Shown one piece after another: positions 20,327 to 28,626 of a DNA stretch of 64,000 nt. Positions within the stretch are counted from its first letter, which is position 1; each line of letters opens with the position of its first letter. Source of the stretch: Aquabacterium sp. A3 (lineage in GTDB: Bacteria > Pseudomonadota > Gammaproteobacteria > Burkholderiales > Burkholderiaceae_C); the NCBI RefSeq assembly GCF_038069945.1, contig NZ_JBBPEV010000001.1:1364001-1428000 (forward strand), given 5' to 3'. Both the position numbers and the translations under genes were made by a program. The notes under the pieces were generated by a model. It did no database searches. It was not told the origin of the DNA and was given only the letters and a program-made list of their open reading frames with translations.

Positions 20327-23038
20327 TCAGGGTGCGGAGTGACGGCGCAGCACCCACTTCTCCAGCTCCAGCACCACGAACACGGCCACACCGGCGGCCA
20401 CGATGGCCGGCAGGGCCTGCAGCGGCAGGGCGGCGCTGCCAAACAAGGCGTGCATGAACGGGGTGTACGTGAAGAACAGCTGCAACACCACCACCGCCGT
20501 CACCGCCACCAGCACCAAGGGCGTGCCCTTGACGCCCTGCAGGGTGAAGGAACCTGCCTTCAGGTAGCGCACGCTGAACAGGTAAAACACCTCCATGCAC
20601 ACCAGGGTGTTGACCGCCACGGTGCGGGCGGCCTCGTCGCCCAGGCCTTGCGCCAGGGCCCAGTCGTGCAATCCGAAAATGCCCAGCAAGAACAGCACCG
20701 ACACGAACAGCACCCGCCAGACCACGAACCCCGACAACATCGGCTCGCCCACGGGTCGCGGGGGGCGACGCATCACATCGGCCTCGGTGGGCTCAAAGGC
20801 CAGCACCATGGCCAGGGCCAGCGAGCTGACCATGTTCACCCACAGCACCTGCGCCGGTGCGATGGGCAGGCTCCAACCCAAAGCGATGGCCACCAGCAAC
20901 GACAACGATTCGCCCCCATTGATGGGCAACAAAAAGGTGATCGTCTTGCGCAGGTTGTCGTACACCGTGCGCCCCTCTTCCACCGCGTGGGCGATGGACG
21001 CAAAGTTGTCATCGCCCAGCACGATGGCCCCCGCCTGTTTGGCCGCCTCGGTACCCTTGAGGCCCATGGCCACGCCCACGTCGGCCTGTTTGAGTGCCGG
21101 CGCATCGTTGACGCCATCGCCCGTCATGGCCACGATTTCGCCATTGGCCTGCAGGGCGCGCACCAGGCGCAGCTTGTGCTCTGGACTGGCGCGCGCAAAC
21201 ACCCGGGTGCGGTGCACCACCTCGCACAAGGCCGCGTCGTCCAGCGCTTCGATCTCGGGGCCGGTCAGGGCCTGCAACTCATCGGCTTGACCCATGCCCA
21301 GCTGCGCCGCGATGGCCGAGGCCGTCACGGCATGGTCGCCCGTGATCATGGTGACGCGGATGCCCGCGCGACGGCAGCGCGCCACGGCGGCCATCGCTTC
21401 CTCGCGTGGTGGGTCGATGATGCCCACCAGGCCCAGCAAGGTCATGCACTGGGCCACCTGGGCGTGGTCCAAGTCCATGGTGTGGGCCGGCAGGCGCTTG
21501 CCCGCCAGGGCCAGCACACGGCGCCCTGCCCGGGCCTGGGCCTCGATGGCGGCCTGCCAGACGCCGGGTGTCAGCGGCACCAGCGTGCCATCGGGCGCCA
21601 TCTGGTGCTGGCACATGGCCAGCACACGCTCGGGGGCGCCCTTGAGCCACACCTGGGCCCCTTGGGCGTCGTGATGCAAGGTGGCCATGTAGCGGTGCGC
21701 CGACTCGAAGGGAATCACCTCCACCCGGGGGCACTCGATCTGCGCCGTCACCGGGATGACGCCGCCCTTCATCGCCAGGGTGAGCAAGGCGCCCTCGGTG
21801 GGATCGCCCGTCAGGCGCCACTGCCCGGCGTCGTCACGCAAGCTGGCGTCGTTGCACAAGGCCGCAGCCTGCAGCAGGGCCCGCAGCGCGGGGGCAGCAC
21901 TGCCCGCCGGCCCCGTGGCGGTGAGCGTCCCTTCGGGCGCATAACCCGCACCGCTCACGGCCACGCTCAGGCCATCACACACCACCGCCTGCACCGTCAT
22001 CTCGTTGCGCGTGAGCGTGCCGGTCTTGTCAGAGCAGATCACGGTGACCGAGCCCAGCGTCTCGACCGCCGGCAAACGACGGATCACCGCATGCCGCGCC
22101 GCCATGCGCTGCACCCCGATGGCCAGGGTGATGGTGAGGATGGCCGGCAAGCCTTCGGGGATGGCCGCCACCGCCAGGCCCACGGCCGCCATGAACACCT
22201 CGGCGGCCGGCATCTGCCGCAGCAGCGTGGCGTAGGCAAACAGGCCTGCGGCCACCACGATGATGGTGAGCGTGAGCGTGCGGCCAAAGGCCTCCATCTT
22301 GCGCAACAGCGGCGTGGCGCCCCCCTCGACCGTCTGCAAGAGCTTGCCGATGCGCCCCATTTCAGTCTGGCCGCCCGTGGCCACCACCACGGCACGGGCC
22401 TGGCCCTGCGTCACCAGGGTGCCTGCATAGGCCATGCCCACGCGATCGCCCAGGGCCGCCGCCCGGTCCACTGCGGCGCAAGACTTGTCCACCGGCACCG
22501 ACTCGCCGGTCAGCGCCGACTCGTCCACCCGCAGGTTGCGTGCCTGGATCAGGCGCACATCGGCCGGCAGGCTGTCGCCCGAGGCCAGCAGCACCACGTC
22601 GCCGGGCACCAGGTGGGCCGCCTCCAGATCGTGTGGCCGCCCGTCGCGCAACACCACGGCGTGCGGGGCCAGCAGGTGGCGTATCGCCGCCAGCGCCTTC
22701 TCGGCCTTGCCTTCTTGCACAAAACCGATGACGGCATTGAGCACCACCACGGCCAGGATGGCCACCGTGTCGACCGTGTGGCCCATCCAGGCCGTGACGG
22801 CCGCCGCCCCCATCAACACCATCAGCAAGGTGTTGTTGAACTGGGCCACCAAGCGCCGCCAGGCCGGCACCAGCGGCGCTTCGGCCAGGCGATTGGGGCC
22901 GTGTCGCGTCAAGCGGGCTTGAGCATCGACGCCAGTGAGGCCCTCGGCATCGGTGGCCAACGCGGCCAGCACCGCCTCGGTGTCAAGGGCATGCCACGGG
23001 TGCGCCGTGGACGTGGTGGCCAGGTCAGGGTCGTGCAT
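20327..23038 (-). CDS. P-type cation-transporting ATPase (Ca2+-type, P-IIA-like)
   Basis: A 903-residue membrane pump. CSDKTGTLTRNEMTV (about residue 336) holds the phosphorylated aspartate. TGDGVNDAPALKQADVGVAM (about 641) is the hinge motif. PEGLP in membrane helix 4 (about residue 293) is the motif typical of SERCA/PMR1-type calcium pumps. The N-terminal cation-ATPase domain begins HPWHALDTEAVLAAL, and the C-terminal helices are complete. The start is ATG 23038; the open frame further upstream overlaps the divergent PepSY-like gene. The ion is inferred to be Ca2+ or Mn2+ and is unproven. Confidence 0.92.
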   Translation of the reverse strand: MHDPDLATTSTAHPWHALDTEAVLAALATDAEGLTGVDAQARLTRHGPNRLAEAPLVPAWRRLVAQFNNTLLMVLMGAAAVTAWMGHTVDTVAILAVVVLNAVIGFVQEGKAEKALAAIRHLLAPHAVVLRDGRPHDLEAAHLVPGDVVLLASGDSLPADVRLIQARNLRVDESALTGESVPVDKSCAAVDRAAALGDRVGMAYAGTLVTQGQARAVVVATGGQTEMGRIGKLLQTVEGGATPLLRKMEAFGRTLTLTIIVVAAGLFAYATLLRQMPAAEVFMAAVGLAVAAIPEGLPAILTITLAIGVQRMAARHAVIRRLPAVETLGSVTVICSDKTGTLTRNEMTVQAVVCDGLSVAVSGAGYAPEGTLTATGPAGSAAPALRALLQAAALCNDASLRDDAGQWRLTGDPTEGALLTLAMKGGVIPVTAQIECPRVEVIPFESAHRYMATLHHDAQGAQVWLKGAPERVLAMCQHQMAPDGTLVPLTPGVWQAAIEAQARAGRRVLALAGKRLPAHTMDLDHAQVAQCMTLLGLVGIIDPPREEAMAAVARCRRAGIRVTMITGDHAVTASAIAAQLGMGQADELQALTGPEIEALDDAALCEVVHRTRVFARASPEHKLRLVRALQANGEIVAMTGDGVNDAPALKQADVGVAMGLKGTEAAKQAGAIVLGDDNFASIAHAVEEGRTVYDNLRKTITFLLPINGGESLSLLVAIALGWSLPIAPAQVLWVNMVSSLALAMVLAFEPTEADVMRRPPRPVGEPMLSGFVVWRVLFVSVLFLLGIFGLHDWALAQGLGDEAARTVAVNTLVCMEVFYLFSVRYLKAGSFTLQGVKGTPLVLVAVTAVVVLQLFFTYTPFMHALFGSAALPLQALPAIVAAGVAVFVVLELEKWVLRRHSAP

Positions 23039-23237
23039 GAGCGCATTACAACAAGCCACCGGTTTCACAAACTTGAGACACATCAAGTCAGTGAGCGCCA
23101 GAGCTTGTAGGACCTCGCCGACGCGCACTCGCGCCCAACACCGACAGCCAAACCGAGACATGAATTGCACGATGTGACCACGCTGAAGCGGTTGGTGATG
23201 AGCACCCCGCAGCGCAACGTGAACAGGAGAAAAAGAC

Positions 23238-23981
23238 ATGCAACGCTCTGTGAAGCACACCACCTCGATCGCCCTGACCACCCTGGCCCTGGCCTGCGCC
23301 GGCCTGGCCCACGCCGCCTCGGACGCGAAGAACAGCCAAGCATCTGCCTCTGCAGGCACCAGCAGCAGCGACCGGGCCATGGCCACCACCGCCCAGGCCG
23401 AGCGTGAACAGCTGGAAAAGGCCCTGACGGGCGTGAAGACCGTGACCGGCATCAGCGCCAAGCTCTCGCAGATGGGCTACCAGATCACGGCCATCAACGA
23501 TGCCGACAAGAACAGCATGGAGTACGAAGTGGTCAAGGGCCCCCACAGCCATGAAGTGACCCTGGACCTGTCGGGCGGCCAGGTGACCGACGTGAGCGTG
23601 GCGGCCAACCTGTGGCGAGCCGACAGCACCAAACTGGCCCTGGAAGGCAAGAAGGTGCAAGCCATCAAGTCGTCCGACTTCAGCGACCGCCGATTCATGC
23701 CCGCATGGAACGCCGAGAAGCAGGCCCTGCAGAAGTCCATGACGCCGGGCAAGGCGCCGGCCGACTACCTGTCGCAACTGCAAGGCCTGGGCTACACGGT
23801 GACCTCGGTCAATGACCGCGAGAAGGACTACGTGGAGGTCGAGATCGTCAAGGGGCACAACAGCTACGAAGTGCAGCTGGACCTCAACACCAAGACCGGC
23901 AAGGCCGAGAAGGTGGACGTGACCAACAACCTGTGGGAGAGTGACGCCACCGAGGCTGCGTTGAAGCGTCGCGGCGGTTGA
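23238..23981 (+). CDS. Periplasmic protein with two PepSY-like repeats
   Basis: A 247-residue protein with a clear Sec signal (STTSIALTTLALACAGLAHA, paraphrased near residues 7-26) and a Ser/Ala-rich linker. Two homologous halves follow: ITAINDADKNSMEYEVVKG...VTLDLSGG and VTSVNDREKDYVEVEIVKG...VQLDLNTKTG. Each ends in an AANLW or TNNLW block. This beta-hairpin pattern is that of PepSY-type domains. AGGAG lies 8 bp before the ATG. It is divergent from the P-type ATPase across 199 bp; a functional link is possible but unproven. Confidence 0.8.
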   Translation: MQRSVKHTTSIALTTLALACAGLAHAASDAKNSQASASAGTSSSDRAMATTAQAEREQLEKALTGVKTVTGISAKLSQMGYQITAINDADKNSMEYEVVKGPHSHEVTLDLSGGQVTDVSVAANLWRADSTKLALEGKKVQAIKSSDFSDRRFMPAWNAEKQALQKSMTPGKAPADYLSQLQGLGYTVTSVNDREKDYVEVEIVKGHNSYEVQLDLNTKTGKAEKVDVTNNLWESDATEAALKRRGG

Positions 23982-23986
23982 TTGAA

Positions 23987-24005
23987 GGCGGGCCTGGGGC
24001 CCGCC
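23987..24005. terminator. Hairpin after the PepSY-like gene
   Basis: GGCGGGCC-TGG-GGCCCGCC is a perfect 8-bp stem with a 3-nt loop beginning 5 bp after the stop codon. There is no T-run, so it is a weak intrinsic terminator candidate. Confidence 0.45.
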
Positions 24006-24042
24006 CATCGCCCCTACACTGGCTGCTCAAGGGAGGACACCC

Positions 24043-24648
24043 ATGAGCAGCCTTTTCATTGGGCCCGACGCCCAGCCCCGTTGCCGATGGTGCGGTGGCG
24101 CGCCCGAATTCCTGGCGTACCACGACCACGAATGGGGCTTCCCGGTCGCCGACGACCGCCGCCTGTTCGAAAAGATCAGCCTGGAGGCGTTTCAGTCCGG
24201 TCTGAGCTGGCGCACCATCCTTGCCAAGCGCGAGCATTTCCGCGAGGCCTTCGCCGAGTTCGACGTGGCCCAGCTGGCCACCTACGGCCCGGCCGAGGTC
24301 AAGCGCTTGCTCGCCAACCCAGGCATCGTGCGGCATCGCGGCAAGATCGAAGCCACCATCCACAACGCCAGCCGCGCACTGGAGCTCGCCGCCGAACACG
24401 GCTCGCTGGCCGCGTTCTTCTGGCGCCACGAGCCCCCCGCCGACACCCTGCCCGAGCCGCAGAGCGTGAACACCCTGCCCGCCGCGGTGGTGCTGTCCAA
24501 AGAACTCAAGCGCCGGGGCTGGAAGTTCGTGGGGCCCACCACCGTCTACGCCTTCATGCAGGCCATGGGTCTGGTCAACGATCACGCAAGCGGGTGCAGC
24601 GTGCGGACGAAGGCAGCGGCGGCGCGGCGGGCGTTCAAACGCCCTTAA
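24043..24648 (+). CDS. tag: DNA-3-methyladenine glycosylase I
   Basis: It removes 3-methyladenine from alkylated DNA. The 201-residue protein shows the Tag zinc-binding and base-pocket blocks: RCRWCGG-type start (CRWCGGAPEFLAYHDHEWGFP), LEAFQSGLSWRTILAKRE, and near the end FVGPTTVYAFMQAMGLVNDH. GGAGG lies before ATG 24043. A short hairpin (GGGCGTT-CA-AACGCCC, 24629-24644) spans its 3' end and may terminate transcription. Confidence 0.95.
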   Translation: MSSLFIGPDAQPRCRWCGGAPEFLAYHDHEWGFPVADDRRLFEKISLEAFQSGLSWRTILAKREHFREAFAEFDVAQLATYGPAEVKRLLANPGIVRHRGKIEATIHNASRALELAAEHGSLAAFFWRHEPPADTLPEPQSVNTLPAAVVLSKELKRRGWKFVGPTTVYAFMQAMGLVNDHASGCSVRTKAAAARRAFKRP

Positions 24649-24675
24649 CAATCGCTCAAACAACCCCTGTTCGAA

Positions 24676-25253
24676 GGGAAGAGGCGATTGGACAAAAAAC
24701 ATTGTCCGAGACTGACACGGCTCGTGGCAGCGGCTGGGCCGTGTTGGCGGGCTCGATGACACCTGAGCAGGACAAGCGCACCTTCTTCCTGGCCCAGGTG
24801 CTGTTCTGGATGCTGTGCGCACCCGACGGCCACGCCAAGAACTTCAGCCTCTTCATCCGGCCGGGAGGGCGCTATCAACTCACGCCGCTGTACGACGTGA
24901 TCTCGGCCTACCCCATCCTGGGCCATGGGCCCAACCAGATCTCGCCATTCAAGGTCAAACTGGCCATGGCGGTTCGAGGCAAGAACGCGCACTGGAAGAT
25001 GAACGACATCCAGCGACGGCATTGGGTGGCTGTGGGCACTCGGCACGGTGTGGTCACCGAGAATGGCCAACCCGTCGACAAGCTGCTGGACGACCTGGTG
25101 GCACGCACACCTGAGGTCATCCAGCAGGTCAGGCGCAAGCTGCCTGAAGGGTATCCGCTGAACCTGGCTGACCGGATTCTGGAGGGCCTGGCCCAGACCG
25201 CTGCGCGGCTGCAGGCACAAAAAAACCCGAGCACCAAGGTGGCGGTCGGGTGA
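24676..25253 (+). pseudogene. HipA-like kinase remnant (C-terminal third only)
   Basis: The reading frame carries the C-terminal part of a HipA-type serine/threonine kinase: VLAGSMTPEQDKRTFF, LFWMLCAPDGHAKNFSLFI (catalytic Asp and the following His-Ala-Lys-Asn), LTPLYDVISAYP (metal-binding Asp) and LAMAVRGKNAHW. Intact HipA proteins have about 250 residues before this point. Here that part is absent and no partner hipB precedes it. The frame joins antisense-like sequence inside tag, so no sensible start exists except an internal ATG at 24756. It ends 7 bp before the island's left repeat and lies outside the island, so it is probably debris from an older insertion at the same site. Confidence 0.75.
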
Positions 25254-25259
25254 TTCAGT

Positions 25260-25304
25260 TGGCGCGCCCGGCTGGGATCGAACCAGCAACCCCTGCCTTC
25301 GGAG
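25260..25304. repeat. Island left attachment site (tRNA fragment)
   Basis: These 45 bp are identical to 61962-62006 and in the same orientation. They correspond to the tRNA-Arg 3' half (T-arm, acceptor 3' strand and CCA). The match ends after the anticodon loop, and the 5' half of the tRNA is absent here, so it is an attachment core and not a tRNA gene. Confidence 0.93.
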
Positions 25305-25401
25305 CGCCATTTCCGACTGCGAGGGACACTGAAAACCTCGCAAAATCAATAACTTAGTACAGCAGGGTAGACCACAGTATACCGGTGTTTCCCGGGTCAA
25401 C

Positions 25402-25419
25402 TGTCGGAAAACTGTCGGA
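25402..25419 (+). promoter_or_regulatory. Paired TGTCGGA motifs, candidate recombinase arm sites (left)
   Basis: TGTCGGA occurs at 25402-25408 and 25413-25419, 11 bp apart, about 100 bp inside the left attachment repeat. The same pair with the same 11-bp spacing and orientation lies just inside the right end (61873-61890). Half-sites TCCGAC occur at 25312 and 61850. Tyrosine integrases and their excisionases bind such arm repeats; the assignment here is inference from position and symmetry. Confidence 0.5.
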
Positions 25420-25546
25420 GCGCCAAGATCTGCAACACCTGGACTGGCATCAGATCATTGGCTTCATCTGCTGCGTTTATTGCACTTATGGATTAAAGTG
25501 CCGATATCGAACAGACAGCCTTGAGGCCTCCACCGGAGGCACACAG

Positions 25547-26038
25547 ATGGCTGCACCGGAGGTCCAAATGTCAACACTGGAGCGCAACGGAGAGATCATG
25601 CCCCCGGTCATGTCTGCCCAGGACGCAGAGATGGCCCGCGCTGCACAGCGGTGCATCATGGCCGCCTTGGACCACTCCAAGGCGGCCTCAATCACGCTGA
25701 CCGATGATGAAGGCAATCAGCCCGTCATCCAGGTCCCGCCACAGGCCCTGAAAGTCATTGCGCAGGTTCTTGGCGCCATGAGCGAGCGTCGCCCCATCGT
25801 GGTCATGCCGTCCAAGCAGGAAGTCTCGACCGTGGAAGCAGCTAACTTTCTGAACGTCTCGCGCCCTTTCGTCATCAAGGAAATCGAGCAAGGACGGCTG
25901 CCCTACCGGATGGTGGGCACCCATCGCCGCATCGCATTTGATGACCTAGTGCAATACGCCGAGAAGATGCGCGTACGCCAACAGTCCGCGCTAGATCGCA
26001 CGGCTGAGGACGCCCACGAGTTGGGCCTGGGCTACTGA
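25547..26038 (+). CDS. Antitoxin-type DNA-binding protein with excisionase-like helix-turn-helix
   Basis: A 163-residue protein. The C-terminal half has an excisionase-family (MerR-like) helix-turn-helix: STVEAANFLNVSRPFVIKEI, followed by GRLPYRMVGTHRRIAFDDL. This layout is typical of antitoxins paired with PIN-domain toxins. The N-terminal half (ITLTDDEGNQPVIQVPPQAL) is a toxin-contact-like segment. The ATG at 25547 has GGAGG 7 bp upstream; the frame opens further upstream but without a ribosome site. An inverted repeat GCACTT-N8-AAGTGC at 25482-25501 may be its operator. The downstream toxin gene overlaps by ATGA but is broken. Confidence 0.8.
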   Translation: MAAPEVQMSTLERNGEIMPPVMSAQDAEMARAAQRCIMAALDHSKAASITLTDDEGNQPVIQVPPQALKVIAQVLGAMSERRPIVVMPSKQEVSTVEAANFLNVSRPFVIKEIEQGRLPYRMVGTHRRIAFDDLVQYAEKMRVRQQSALDRTAEDAHELGLGY

Positions 26039-26310
26039 TGGCAGGACACGCACGCTACACGGCATTGCTGGATGCATGCGTGCTGTATGCCCTGATGAGC
26101 CTCGCGTCCAAAGGACTGTTTGCGGGGAAATGGACCACGAGGATTGAGGATGAGTAGATTCGGAACCTGGAGGAGCAACGGCCCGATCTGATCGGACGAC
26201 TGACCACCCGGCGCGATGCCATGCGGGAGGCCGTCCTTGACTGGGAGGTTCAAGAGGCGCCCCGTCCGACGTACCGTGGACTCGTTCTGCAAGAACTCCA
26301 TACAGACTAA
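26038..26310 (+). pseudogene. Broken PIN-domain toxin gene
   Basis: Beginning in an ATGA overlap with the antitoxin, the frame reads HARYTALLDACVLYALMSLA, the opening of PIN ribonucleases with the first metal-binding aspartate. It then continues KGLFAGKWTTRIEDE and hits an in-frame TAG at 26155. After the stop the same frame continues with recognisable PIN-like sequence to TAA at 26308, but the whole is only about 90 codons, far short of the usual 180 or more. An internal deletion and a nonsense mutation have therefore inactivated it, leaving a solitary antitoxin. Confidence 0.75.
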
Positions 26311-26364
26311 GTAAGTTGCAACTGACTTCTGAGTTGCAACCTTGAATGAATGAGCACGGCGAAT

Positions 26365-26479
26365 GTTACCGATCGGTAACTAAAGTCCCATGCACCATCG
26401 ATTACATAAAGAACTTACCGATCGGTAATCAAGTGCTTGTCATGATCGAACTGACCTCATAAAATTACCTAACGGTAAT
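26365..26479. promoter_or_regulatory. Three evenly spaced palindromic operators upstream of hipBA
   Basis: Three related palindromes lie between the PIN remnant and hipB. GTTACCGATCGGTAAC (26365-26380) and TTACCGATCGGTAA (26415-26428) are perfect; ATTACCTAACGGTAAT (26464-26479) is imperfect. Their centres are 49 and 50 bp apart. The last one ends 15 bp before the hipB start. HipB dimers bind such TTACC-type palindromes in other systems, so cooperative autorepression of hipBA is the likely role. Confidence 0.75.
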
Positions 26480-26494
26480 TTGAAGGCCGCCCCC

Positions 26495-26761
26495 ATGGAC
26501 ACCACCGCAGACAGCCCCTTGCTCGACCCCACACCTCATGTGGTTCGCACCGCGCTGGACATCGGTCAGATGGTCAAGCGGCAGCGCAACGGCATGAACC
26601 TGCGCCAGCTCGATGTCGCCGGCCTGGCCAACACCGGCAACCGCTTGATCGTCGATGTGGAAAACGGCAAGCCCACCGTGCAGCTTCAAAAGGTGCTCGA
26701 CCTGCTCGACATCCTCGGCCTGGAAGTCGTGATCCAGCCCAAGACATCCAGGACGCTGTGA
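26495..26761 (+). CDS. hipB: HipB-type antitoxin (XRE helix-turn-helix)
   Basis: An 88-residue helix-turn-helix antitoxin that neutralises HipA and represses the operon. HTH region: DIGQMVKRQRNGMNLRQLDV, then AGLANTGNRLIVDVENGKPT, followed by LQKVLDLLDILGLEVVIQ, which is typical HipB. The ATG at 26495 has GAAGG 8 bp upstream. An upstream in-frame TTG (26480) overlaps the third operator and is less likely. The stop overlaps the hipA start, so the two are translationally coupled. Confidence 0.9.
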   Translation: MDTTADSPLLDPTPHVVRTALDIGQMVKRQRNGMNLRQLDVAGLANTGNRLIVDVENGKPTVQLQKVLDLLDILGLEVVIQPKTSRTL

Positions 26762-28026
26762 TGGAACGCGTCACTGCGCTGGACGTCTTCCATGGCGATG
26801 AGCTGATCGGCACCGTCTTCGACACCGAGCCATTGAGCTTCGAATACGCGCCGACCTGGCTGGGCAGGCAACAGCCGGCTGGTCCCTTCCCCTTGTCCAG
26901 CATCGCCCTAAAGCCGGGGCGCCTGGTCGAACCCCAGGTGCAGGCCTTCTTCGAGAATCTGCTGCCCGAGGGCGAGGTACGCACCTACCTCTCGGCTCAG
27001 CGCAAGGCGTCCACGCTGTTCGCGCTGCTGCAAGCCGTGGCGGGCGACACGGCCGGTGCCTACGTGATGCTGCCCCAGGGACAACGCCCACAGCCCCCGC
27101 AATACGAACCCACCAGCTGGCAGGCCCTGGCCGACATCCTTAAGTCCAAATCGGCCGCAGCCATCCAGGTTCAAGGAGAGGACGCCCGCATCTCACTGGC
27201 TGGTGCGCAAGACAAAGCAACGATCGCCATCTTCGACGGCCAACCCATGCTGCCCAAGGGGCACGCGCCGTCCACGCACATCCTCAAGCCCGACATCCGC
27301 CGGCTGGCCAAGGTGCGAGACAGCGCTGTGAACGAGGCCATCATCATGCGCACGGCCAAGCACTGCGGGCTGAGAACGGCCGAAGTGTTTTACGAGCCAC
27401 TGACCAAGGCCTGTGTGGTCGAGCGCTTTGACCGGCTTCGCAGAGACGATGGTGGCTTGAGCCGCGTCATCCAGTACGACCTGTGCCAGTTGGCAGGCAC
27501 CGTATCTGAAAAGAAGTACGAAAAGGAAGGCGGGCCCGGACTACAGGCCTGCGCCCGACTGATCCGCGAACACAGTTCACGCGCAGCCCTTGACCTGCAA
27601 GCGCTGGTGCAATGGGTGTTCTTCAACATCTGTGTGGGCAACAACGACAGCCACGCCAAAAACCTGTCGCTGTACGCGTTACCAGGCCAGGGCGTTCGCC
27701 TCACGCCCTTCTATGACCTGATGTGCACGCGCATCTACCCCGGGCTGTCCAAAGAGTTCGCCTTCAATGTGGGCGGCGAAGTGCTTCCAGGCCAGATGGG
27801 CCACGTGCAGCTGCAAGGCATGGCCCAGCAACTGGGCATGAAGCCCCGGTATCTGCAGACGGTTGCAGACGATGTGGCGGCGAAGGTTCCTGCTGCCATC
27901 GATCAAGCCGTGAACGAAATCTCGCCGCTGCTGGCCCACAACAGCCAGACCTTCGCAGAGCACCTTACCCACGAGGTGAAGTCGATCACCAAAAAGGCAC
28001 AGGCGAGATTCCGTCAAGCGCCCTAG
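26761..28026 (+). CDS. hipA: HipA-type serine/threonine kinase toxin
   Basis: A full-length (421 residues) HipA-family kinase. E. coli HipA phosphorylates glutamyl-tRNA synthetase and induces persistence; the target here is unknown. Visible blocks are the ATP-loop region ISLAGAQDKATIAI, the lysine-containing STHILKPDI, VVERFDR, the catalytic loop CVGNNDSHAKNLSL (Asp near residue 295) and the metal-binding TPFYDLMCT. It begins in a TGATG overlap with hipB. It differs clearly from the truncated HipA remnant outside the island, so the two are not a recent duplication. Confidence 0.9.
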   Translation: MERVTALDVFHGDELIGTVFDTEPLSFEYAPTWLGRQQPAGPFPLSSIALKPGRLVEPQVQAFFENLLPEGEVRTYLSAQRKASTLFALLQAVAGDTAGAYVMLPQGQRPQPPQYEPTSWQALADILKSKSAAAIQVQGEDARISLAGAQDKATIAIFDGQPMLPKGHAPSTHILKPDIRRLAKVRDSAVNEAIIMRTAKHCGLRTAEVFYEPLTKACVVERFDRLRRDDGGLSRVIQYDLCQLAGTVSEKKYEKEGGPGLQACARLIREHSSRAALDLQALVQWVFFNICVGNNDSHAKNLSLYALPGQGVRLTPFYDLMCTRIYPGLSKEFAFNVGGEVLPGQMGHVQLQGMAQQLGMKPRYLQTVADDVAAKVPAAIDQAVNEISPLLAHNSQTFAEHLTHEVKSITKKAQARFRQAP

Positions 28027-28043
28027 ATCGGAAACAAGAAGGT

Positions 28044-28358
28044 TCAGCACCGCCCGTTCCTGCGCTCGATCTCCTCGCGCTTCGTGAGCCGCCCCGTCCG
28101 ACGTACTGAGGACTCGCTCCCGCCGGGAGATCCGTCGATGAACTCAGCAAGATCTTGCAGACGCACAAACCTGCGACCACCGCGCTTGATGGTCTTGAGC
28201 TGGCAGCGCCCCTGGCTGATCTGGTTGCGCAAGGTCTGGACGGCAACGCCACTGATGCGCGCTGCGTCCTTCAGACAAATCAGCGCAGGTTGGCCTTGCC
28301 TCTGAAGGAGCTCAAGAGTTGTGGGTTGGACTGCGGTCAGTCGATCGTGAGGGTGCAT
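28044..28358 (-). CDS. AlpA/excisionase-like helix-turn-helix protein
   Basis: A 104-residue DNA-binding protein. The central region ICLKDAARISGVAVQTLRNQ followed by GRCQLKTIKRGGRRFVRLQDL is a MerR/AlpA-type winged helix-turn-helix like those of island excision regulators. The C-terminal tail is basic and polar. GGAG lies 8 bp before ATG 28358. It is convergent with hipA and faces the origin-like region, which fits a role in excision or regulation of the island. The exact function is unproven. Confidence 0.7.
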   Translation of the reverse strand: MHPHDRLTAVQPTTLELLQRQGQPALICLKDAARISGVAVQTLRNQISQGRCQLKTIKRGGRRFVRLQDLAEFIDGSPGGSESSVRRTGRLTKREEIERRNGRC

Positions 28359-28549
28359 GATGGATCTCCGATGCTTCGATCGGACTCAGTCTAGAAAATT
28401 GACCCCCGTATAAAATCTCACGAGCGGGCGCCTACGCCCTTGGTGAGCACCTTGTCCCACGCCGGACATGTCCGCCCATCTTGTATAGTGGTCGAAGACC
28501 AGGGGCTGGTCCGCAGGGCGGGCCAGCCTTTGACGCGCGCAGCGCGTGG

Positions 28550-28626
28550 CTGTTCGGCTGTTCGGCTGTTCGGCTGTTCGGCTGTTCGGCTGTTCGGCTG
28601 TTCGGCTGTTCGGCTGTTCGGCTGTT
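28550..28626. repeat. 8-bp tandem repeat, nine perfect copies plus a partial one
   Basis: CTGTTCGG is repeated nine times without error from 28550 to 28621, followed by CTGTT. It lies in non-coding sequence upstream of the replication-relaxation gene. Perfect short tandem repeats of this length slip readily, so copy number should vary between isolates. Confidence 0.95.

Noticed and set aside
20315..23110. A 931-codon open frame on the + strand opposite the P-type ATPase
   Set aside because: It is His/Gln/Arg-rich, typical of antisense frames in GC-rich genes, whereas the minus strand encodes an unmistakable P-type ATPase.
25260..25304. A second tRNA-Arg gene
   Set aside because: Only the 3' 45 nt are present; the D-arm and acceptor 5' strand are missing, so it is an attachment repeat.
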